A stretch of 50,302 nucleotides of DNA, from contig DHDR01000019.1 in the NCBI GenBank assembly GCA_002399445.1, positions 141,296-191,597 on the forward strand, read 5' to 3'. The DNA comes from Ruminococcaceae bacterium UBA4871. GTDB taxonomy: Bacteria > Bacillota > Clostridia > Oscillospirales > Acutalibacteraceae. A model generated the notes under the pieces. It was not told the DNA's origin and searched no databases. It was given only the letters and a program-made list of their open reading frames with translations. Position numbers and translations under genes: made by a program. This document shows positions 48,662 to 50,302 of this stretch, in pieces. Position 1 is the first letter of the stretch; each line of letters starts with the position of its first letter.

Positions 48662-50302
48662 TTATTGAGCACTTTCTGCAAGTACATGAGCACAACGTTC
48701 ACAGACATCTGGATGAGCGGCATCTTTACCAACTGTATCGCTGTACATCCAGCAGCGGGCACATTTTTGACCTTCTGCACGGGAAACTGTGATCGAAAAA
48801 TCCGGCAAGGCAACATCCGTAAAAGTGCCTGTCCCCTCTTTTATAACTTCCACTTTTGAAACGATTAGAACCGGTAGCAGTTCGGTTTCAATGCTCTTTG
48901 CGAAATCATATAATTCGCCCTTACAGAAAATCTGCACCTGTGCATCCAGTGAAGAACCAATTACTTTTTGTTTGCGGGCCTGCTCCAGCGCTTTCTTCAC
49001 ATCGTCACGGATTGCATGGATGCGGTCCCAGCGTTCTGTAAAAGCGGTATCGACTTTCACGCCGCTTTTCTCTGGAAAGTCATTGAGCATCACGGAAGAA
49101 AGATTCTCGCCCTTCGCATGCTTCATAGCCTTCCAGATTTCTTCACTGGTATAAGCAAGGATTGGCGCAATCAGCCGTGTCATTCCGCTGAGGATCGTAT
49201 ACATCACCGTCTGCGCAGCACGACGAGTGACGCTATCCGTTTTTTCCGTATAAAGACGGTCTTTTGCAATATCCAGATAAAAGTTACTCATATCCACAAC
49301 ACAGAAATTGTGAATCGCATGATAAGCATTATGAAACTCAAAGGTATCATAACCCTCACGCACTTTATCAATCAACTCATCAAATTTGCAAAGTGCCCAG
49401 CGGTCGATTTCCTGTAAATCATTTTCTGATACGGCATCAGTATCCGGATCAAAGTCATGCAAATTGCCCAGCATAAAACGAGCCGTATTGCGAATTTTGC
49501 GGTAGGCATCGGAAAGCTGTTTGAGAATTTCCTTGGAAATGCGAATATCTGCGTGATAATCTGAAGAAGCAACCCAAAGGCGCAGAATATCCGCACCATA
49601 TTTATCGATAATCTCCTGAGGATTAATTCCGTTACCGAGAGATTTACTCATTTTACGGCCTTCGCCATCTACTACCCAGCCGTGTGTACACACGGCTTTG
49701 TAGGGAGCCTGTCCGCGCCACGCCGTACTAGTCAGCAGGCTGGACTGAAACCAGCCTCGGTACTGATCGGCGCCCTCCAAATAGAGATCAGCGGGCCAGT
49801 GCAGCTCCGGTCGTTGGTCCGCAACTGCTGCATGAGAAACACCTGAGTCAAACCAGACATCCATGATGTCATGTTCTTTTGTAAACTCTGTGCAGCCACA
49901 TTTAGGGCACTTCGTTCCTTCCGGCAGGATATCTTTTGCATCTGTCGTGTACCATGCATCACTGCCTTCTTTGGCAAACAATGCAGAAACTTTTGCCATT
50001 GCTTCTTTGCTCATCAGTGGTTCTCCACAGTCTTTGCAGTAAAAGATTGGGATTGGCACACCCCAGCGGCGCTGACGGGAAATGCACCAGTCATTGCGTT
50101 CCCGTACCATGGAAGTGATACGGTCACGGCCCCATGCTGGAATCCACTGCACTTTATTGATTTCTTCCACTGCCTGATCTTTAATGGCATCAACCGAGCA
50201 GAACCATTGCTCGGTTGCACGGAACAAAATTGGATTTTTGCAGCGCCAGCAATGTGGATACTGATGGATGATTTTCTTCTGTGCAAACATAGCACCGATT
50301 TG
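48662..50302 (-). CDS. ileS: Isoleucyl-tRNA synthetase, C-terminal part
   Basis: The frame is open to the window edge, so the N-terminal part, including HIGH and most of the editing domain, lies outside. What is present: NDWCISRQRRWGVPIPIFYC, the DVWFDSGVSH block, YRGWFQSSLLTSTAW, the KMSKSLGNGI class I signature, the anticodon-binding domain and a C-terminal zinc finger CARCWMYSDTVGKDAAHPDVCERC (written here only as the CxxC...CxxC pair near the end). The product charges tRNA-Ile. ileS-lspA-rluD order is common in Firmicutes. Confidence 0.95.
   Translation of the reverse strand, partial: QIGAMFAQKKIIHQYPHCWRCKNPILFRATEQWFCSVDAIKDQAVEEINKVQWIPAWGRDRITSMVRERNDWCISRQRRWGVPIPIFYCKDCGEPLMSKEAMAKVSALFAKEGSDAWYTTDAKDILPEGTKCPKCGCTEFTKEHDIMDVWFDSGVSHAAVADQRPELHWPADLYLEGADQYRGWFQSSLLTSTAWRGQAPYKAVCTHGWVVDGEGRKMSKSLGNGINPQEIIDKYGADILRLWVASSDYHADIRISKEILKQLSDAYRKIRNTARFMLGNLHDFDPDTDAVSENDLQEIDRWALCKFDELIDKVREGYDTFEFHNAYHAIHNFCVVDMSNFYLDIAKDRLYTEKTDSVTRRAAQTVMYTILSGMTRLIAPILAYTSEEIWKAMKHAKGENLSSVMLNDFPEKSGVKVDTAFTERWDRIHAIRDDVKKALEQARKQKVIGSSLDAQVQIFCKGELYDFAKSIETELLPVLIVSKVEVIKEGTGTFTDVALPDFSITVSRAEGQKCARCWMYSDTVGKDAAHPDVCERCAHVLAESAQ

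Noticed and set aside
48607..48816. Long N-terminal extension of lspA
   Set aside because: It would run through the ileS terminator and 3' end; AGGAGG just before the ATG cluster at 48603-48609 marks the true start.
1..50302. tRNA, rRNA, insertion sequence, prophage or defence system
   Set aside because: Looked for along both strands; no cloverleaf-like sequence, transposase, integrase, terminal repeat or defence-type gene was found.

Overview
The window looks like chromosomal core DNA of an anaerobic, endospore-forming member of the Clostridia, most likely of the Ruminococcaceae/Oscillospiraceae type. This is an inference from gene content: spoIIR, a SpoIIIE/FtsK translocase next to tepA, a degenerate-receiver ANTAR regulator after glutamine synthetase, Na+-pumping decarboxylase subunits, a GCC-specifier T-box before alaS, and Shine-Dalgarno sequences close to AGGAGG throughout. 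Base composition is moderate to AT-rich and uniform. I see no tRNA or rRNA gene, no insertion sequence, no prophage and no CRISPR array.

Layout. (1) 1-6.8 kb, minus strand: glnA plus ANTAR regulator; spoIIR; a DUF3006 protein; spoIIIE/ftsK; tepA. (2) 7-11.6 kb, plus strand: aconitase, a broken traX-like gene translationally coupled to it, NADP-isocitrate dehydrogenase and the redox repressor Rex, i.e. the citrate-to-2-oxoglutarate arm that feeds glutamine synthesis. (3) 11.6-13.2 kb: pyrG with its own promoter. (4) 13.4-18.1 kb: birA divergent from bioY-bioB-bioD-bioA, with a clear BirA operator lying over the ribosome-binding site and start codon of bioY. (5) 18.2-28 kb, minus strand: an AGCS amino-acid/Na+ symporter, a small Cys-rich membrane-anchored protein, rnmV, holA, comEC, a phosphoribosyltransferase, a HIT protein and alaS with a 312-nt T-box leader. 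(6) 28-34.9 kb, minus strand: a compact run thyX-tmk, DJ-1, 5-FCL, mltG, peptidase U32, penicillin-binding protein. (7) 35.1-35.9 kb, plus strand: a Cys-rich protein of unknown function. (8) 36-40 kb, minus strand: pcrA and the membrane subunits oadB/oadG of a Na+-pumping biotin-dependent decarboxylase. (9) 40.3-43.5 kb, plus strand: AraC regulator, DUF1836 regulator and a radical SAM enzyme. (10) 43.6-45.6 kb, minus strand: a BclA-like collagen-repeat protein with a Cys-rich N-terminus and a family 2 glycosyltransferase that may glycosylate it. (11) 45.7-46.05 kb: a non-coding stretch ending in a 22-bp perfect terminator hairpin that points along the plus strand although no ordinary plus-strand gene precedes it. 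(12) 46-50.3 kb, minus strand: comEA, a Cof-type HAD phosphatase, rluD, lspA and ileS (cut by the window edge).

Most genes are recognisable housekeeping genes. The parts I would look at again are the orphan terminator/mini-ORF region, the unknown Cys-rich protein at 35.1 kb, the collagen-like/glycosyltransferase pair, the broken traX between two TCA genes, the AraC-DUF1836-radical SAM cluster, and the ComEC whose C-terminal domain has lost its metal-binding motif.
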